From assembly GCA_001600415.1 (NCBI GenBank), contig BCJX01000016.1:870646-934645 (forward strand): 64,000 bases of DNA, in the 5' to 3' direction. Below are positions 62,582 to 64,000 of this stretch, piece after piece. This stretch comes from Pascua guehoae (lineage: Eukaryota > Basidiomycota > Tremellomycetes > Trichosporonales > Trichosporonaceae). The notes below the pieces were generated by a model that was given only the letters and a program-made list of their open reading frames with translations, was not told where the DNA came from and searched no databases. A program made the translations under genes and the position numbers. Numbering within the stretch: the stretch's first letter is position 1; each line of letters opens with the position of its first letter.

Positions 62582-63856
62582 ATGCCCAGTCCAAGGCCCA
62601 CGAATCCGCCTCCGCCCCTCACCGAGGAGCAGCGTACGCAGACTCTCCCTCCGGCTGCCGAGCCTCTCCTAGTCGTGGCATATGGGCGGATGCACGCAAA
62701 AGGTTACCCAAAGCTTGACCCAGCCGAGGCACCACCACCCAAGGCTCGACTCTGTCTGCAGCAGGCGTTGAGGCTGGCCGAGGCACTCATCCTCCATCCT
62801 CTCTCGATGCAAGTCGCCACCCGTATTTTCGCCCCATCATCCCCGGACAATCCGCTAGTCGAACGAGCCATTCGAGCTGCCTTGCATGAGATGCGAATCG
62901 CAATCTATATCGACCGGGATGCTACATCCGATGGACCAGCTGGGATGTTTGGAAAGCATTGTCGACCCCAGCAGACTGATTTCAACAAGACCATGGCACA
63001 GAGCATCTTTGTAAACCCATGGGTATGTCACCGCCACAATGATCCGAGAACTGATCAGCGTCAGTATGTCGAAAGATTGATGGCGGCGTACGACAACCGC
63101 GCCAAGCACCCCCAGAACTACGAACGGCATATCTTCCTCACAGCCGATGGTTTGGCGCACGAGCTCATCCACCTGCTGCGTTCACAGGTATGTCCGATCT
63201 CAATACCGGCGCTCACATCAGGTATTCTTCCGTCTGCAAGGTAGCGGGCTGCATATCGCAAATGAGACGCCGTCCCAGTCGCCTGCGAACGGTGGAGCCC
63301 CGAATGGGGAACCCGGATGGGAGTTTGAGGATGCAATCCTAGGAGGCGCACTCTTTGGAGGTTGGTTGCAAGACAGGTCACCGAGCCCAGCCGAGGATGA
63401 GAAGAACACCACCGACGTTAGTGAGGATGTTGCCGCTCTGGCCCAACTGTTGGCCTCGGACGGCCAAACACCCAGCCTTGACTATCAACGGACTCCCCTG
63501 AGTCGCCGAGTGCGTGTCGCATCCCAGAGCGTACAACGTTAACCTGCAGAATGACCCGTTTGACATTCTCATTCTGGGCCGGCACGTTGACGGCCGCGAG
63601 GAGAACTATGGCATCGAAGACTCGTGGATCCATGAGCTTATAAGTGGTAGGTTTCCCACTCTCCTGTCAATCTCACCTCCCAGTGTTCGAAGACGTCGGC
63701 AACATCAACAGCATTGCGTTCCCTCCCGCCATCACTCCCGAACCCCTCCCACCATGGAAGTACACCCGCATCAGCATGCGGGCATCCAAGCGGCGCGATA
63801 TCATCCGCTCCTATGAAATCAGCTGGCTCGACAGCCCTTCCCCCAAGAAGCGCTAA
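62582..63856 (+). CDS. Hypothetical protein with HELIH motif, possible zinc metallopeptidase
   Basis: Four exons from ATG 62582 (MPSPRPTNPPPPLTEEQ) to stop 63856. Between them: intron after LIHLLRSQ (34 nt, GTATGT), one after PLSRR (40 nt, GTGCGT) and one after HELISG (GTAGGT). The first exon contains LTADGLAHELIHLLRSQ, where HELIH matches the HExxH zinc site of gluzincins and metzincins, with an amphipathic helix around it. Downstream are acidic stretches (EDEKNTTDVSEDVAALAQL), GREENYGIEDSWIHELI (possible third ligand: Glu) and WKYTRISMRASKRRDI. No signal peptide. The rest resembles no family I know, so peptidase activity is a hypothesis. Confidence 0.62.
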
Positions 63857-64000
63857 GCGCCATTCGTAGTCGTGGCTTATTGTACGTATATGTCGTCGCC
63901 CTTCATGAGCCCTTGCGCAAGAGGCACGGGCGAGATGCAACAAGCCAAGTCATGCATCCGCAGCTGTTGAACTAACAGCCTGACCTGACCCCATACCTGG

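Overview
The window looks like nuclear DNA of a GC-rich basidiomycetous yeast. Most genes carry several very short introns (about 35-60 nt) with GTGAGT/GTAAGT-type donors and CTNAC branch points, coding sequence prefers C/G third positions, and typical fungal families are present (Zn2Cys6 regulator, APC and MFS permeases, F-box, DUF4211-like, ricin-type lectins). A Tremellomycete, perhaps of the Trichosporonales, fits best; that is inference, as no marker gene is present. Exon-intron models were made by hand from reading-frame continuity and splice signals.

Left part (1-7 kb): an aspartyl protease cut by the window start, an F-box protein, a secreted ricin-B-type lectin and a GPI-anchor-like secreted protein. 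7.8-16.7 kb is a nitrite assimilation cluster: a formate/nitrite transporter (FNT) diverges from a complete assimilatory nitrite reductase, followed by a Met1-type uroporphyrinogen-III methyltransferase that makes precursor for the siroheme needed by the reductase. GATA motifs lie in the shared promoter and before the Met1 gene. No nitrate reductase or nitrate transporter is present.

17.8-27.6 kb: a peroxiredoxin/thioredoxin-fold protein, an intronless carboxylesterase, a second ricin-B lectin, a LURP-one-related (tubby-like) protein, an MFS transporter and a small membrane-anchored coiled-coil protein. 28-38.5 kb: a Zn2Cys6 transcription factor, a vanillyl-alcohol-oxidase-type flavoenzyme diverging from a short-chain dehydrogenase, and an APC permease whose frame needs a 4-nt and a 9-nt exon. 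38.9-50.4 kb: two hypothetical proteins, a DUF4211-like protein, tRNA-Leu(AAG) with an intron, and a secreted PL14-like polysaccharide lyase.

50.4-62.6 kb is gene-poor and repeat-rich, with MITE copies, a second small inverted-repeat element and local duplications around an intronless 498-aa orphan, a SnoaL-like protein and a mitochondrial-carrier-like protein. A HELIH-containing possible zinc protease ends the window.

The main discovery candidate is a dispersed family of about 12 short elements, each with a strong hairpin. Many also have a second hairpin, a conserved tail and a G/C homopolymer. Five copies lie inside introns, making them 74-261 nt long instead of about 40. Stem positions change in compensating pairs between copies (A-T, C-G, T-A, plus a G-U-compatible pair), as expected for structured RNA or palindrome-dependent, introner-like mobile elements.
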